Assembly (NCBI GenBank): GCA_025353525.1 | Contig: JANXOO010001067.1 | Location: 1-25,060 of the forward strand | Source: Schlesneria sp. | GTDB lineage: Bacteria > Planctomycetota > Planctomycetia > Planctomycetales > Planctomycetaceae | DNA length: 25,060 bases | Reading direction: 5' to 3' | In this document: positions 24,506 to 25,060 of the stretch, piece by piece | Layout of the letters: every line of letters starts with the position of its first letter | Numbering within the stretch: the stretch's first letter is position 1 | Translations under genes and position numbers: made by a program | The notes under the pieces: generated by a model | Told to the model about the DNA's origin: nothing | The model's database searches: none | The model's input: the letters and a program-made list of their open reading frames with translations, nothing else

Positions 24506-25060
24506 ATGCGACTTGGATACAACACAAACGGAACGGCAGGACACCGATGGGACCAGGCAATCGAATTGATGGCCGAAATCGGCTATCGAACCGTTGCGAT
24601 TACAGTCGATCACGGCTGCCTCGATCCTTTCTCGTCAGAATTGCCAAATGACCTGAAGCGAATGAGCCGACTTCTTGATCGATTGAAAATGTCTTCGGTC
24701 ATCGAAACCGGCGCGAGATTTCTGCTCGATCATCGTCAGAAACACGAACCGACGCTGGTCAGTCATTCGGCAGAATCGCGGGATGTCCGCATCGATTTTC
24801 TTAAACGATGCGTCTCGATTGCAAGGGAACTCGATTCCGAAGCCGTTTCGTTCTGGAGCGGAATTGTGCGAGACGATGCGTCCCGCCCTGATACGCTACG
24901 GCGCCTGGCCGACGGGTGTCGTCAAGTCGTGGACTTTGCCGAACCGCTCGGTGTCCACCTCGCCTTCGAGCCCGAACCGGGGATGTTCGTGCAGACGTTC
25001 GACGACTACCGCGACCTGCTGTCGCTTGTTGATGGTCCCGGATTCGGCCTGACCGTCGAC
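24506..25060 (+). CDS. Sugar phosphate isomerase/epimerase-type TIM barrel protein, 3' end cut by window edge
   Basis: The frame from the ATG at 24506 is open for 185 codons to the window edge. It begins MRLGYNTNGTAGHRWDQAIE, continues with LMAEIGYRTVAITVDHGCLD and then SVIETGARFLLDHRQKHEPT, followed by SFWSG and HLAFEPEPGMF. The Glu residues in VIETGA and FEPEPG sit where the xylose-isomerase-like TIM barrel superfamily places its metal ligands. Unlike the family member at 3567 it has no export signal, so it is cytosolic. The well-conserved IETGARFLLD and KHEPTL blocks suggest a distinct subfamily with a specific reaction, but I do not know it. No convincing Shine-Dalgarno precedes the ATG. 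Its promoter region overlaps the repeat-rich stretch and the gene relic on the opposite strand. Confidence 0.8.
   Translation, partial: MRLGYNTNGTAGHRWDQAIELMAEIGYRTVAITVDHGCLDPFSSELPNDLKRMSRLLDRLKMSSVIETGARFLLDHRQKHEPTLVSHSAESRDVRIDFLKRCVSIARELDSEAVSFWSGIVRDDASRPDTLRRLADGCRQVVDFAEPLGVHLAFEPEPGMFVQTFDDYRDLLSLVDGPGFGLTVD

Overview
The window looks like a chromosomal segment of a member of the Planctomycetota, probably Planctomycetia. The evidence is two adjacent Hanks-type Ser/Thr kinases, one with the N-terminal pre-kinase domain typical of that phylum and a C-terminal FHA domain. Loosely packed genes with long intergenic stretches, weak Shine-Dalgarno sequences, moderate GC content and repeat fragments of a style common in planctomycete genomes agree with this. 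The lineage is inferred from recognised protein families; no rRNA is present.

Layout, left to right. (1) 1-1519, minus: the N-terminal two thirds of an alpha-glucan (glycogen) phosphorylase, cut by the window edge. (2) 2167-3360, plus: an exported phytase-like/esterase-like beta-propeller protein. (3) 3567-4463, minus: a secreted (Tat-like) sugar phosphate isomerase/epimerase-type TIM barrel. (4) 4567-6600, minus: a secreted M13 (neprilysin/PepO-like) zinc metallopeptidase. (5) 7057-8145, plus: YchF, the conserved ribosome-associated ATPase. (6) 8340-9245, minus: an OleB-like beta-lactone decarboxylase/haloalkane-dehalogenase-fold hydrolase lying just downstream of a tRNA-Phe(GAA) gene at 9335-9407.

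(7) 9771-13137, plus: two tandem membrane-anchored Ser/Thr kinases. The first has two membrane segments enclosing a HEAT-like region; the second has an FHA domain and a C-terminal tail anchor. (8) 13236-16978, minus: a tightly overlapping four-gene ABC-2 operon made of two ATPase/permease pairs (order ATPase, permease, ATPase, permease), converging on the kinases.

(9) 17239-23987, minus: a set of genes that read like a surface-glycan or glycolipid module. In transcription order these are a multi-pass GT-C-like membrane protein, a 2-oxoglutarate/Fe(II) dioxygenase, a GT39-like glycosyltransferase and an AsnB-type glutamine amidotransferase. (10) 24506-25060, plus: the start of a second, cytosolic sugar phosphate isomerase/epimerase-type protein, cut by the right edge.

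Non-coding structure includes a 22-bp perfect inverted repeat between asnB and the ABC operon, a 16-bp tandem repeat array upstream of the GT39 gene, copies of a CCAAGGACGCAAAG-type interspersed repeat near 24.2-24.4 kb, a 10-bp-arm palindrome overlapping a TATAAT box in front of the first kinase, and a relic resembling the C-terminal tail of planctomycete kinase/TPR proteins. No CRISPR array, phage or complete insertion sequence was seen. The best candidates for undescribed biology are the glycan module with its dioxygenase and amidotransferase, the kinase pair with its palindromic control region, and the orphan OleB-like enzyme behind tRNA-Phe.
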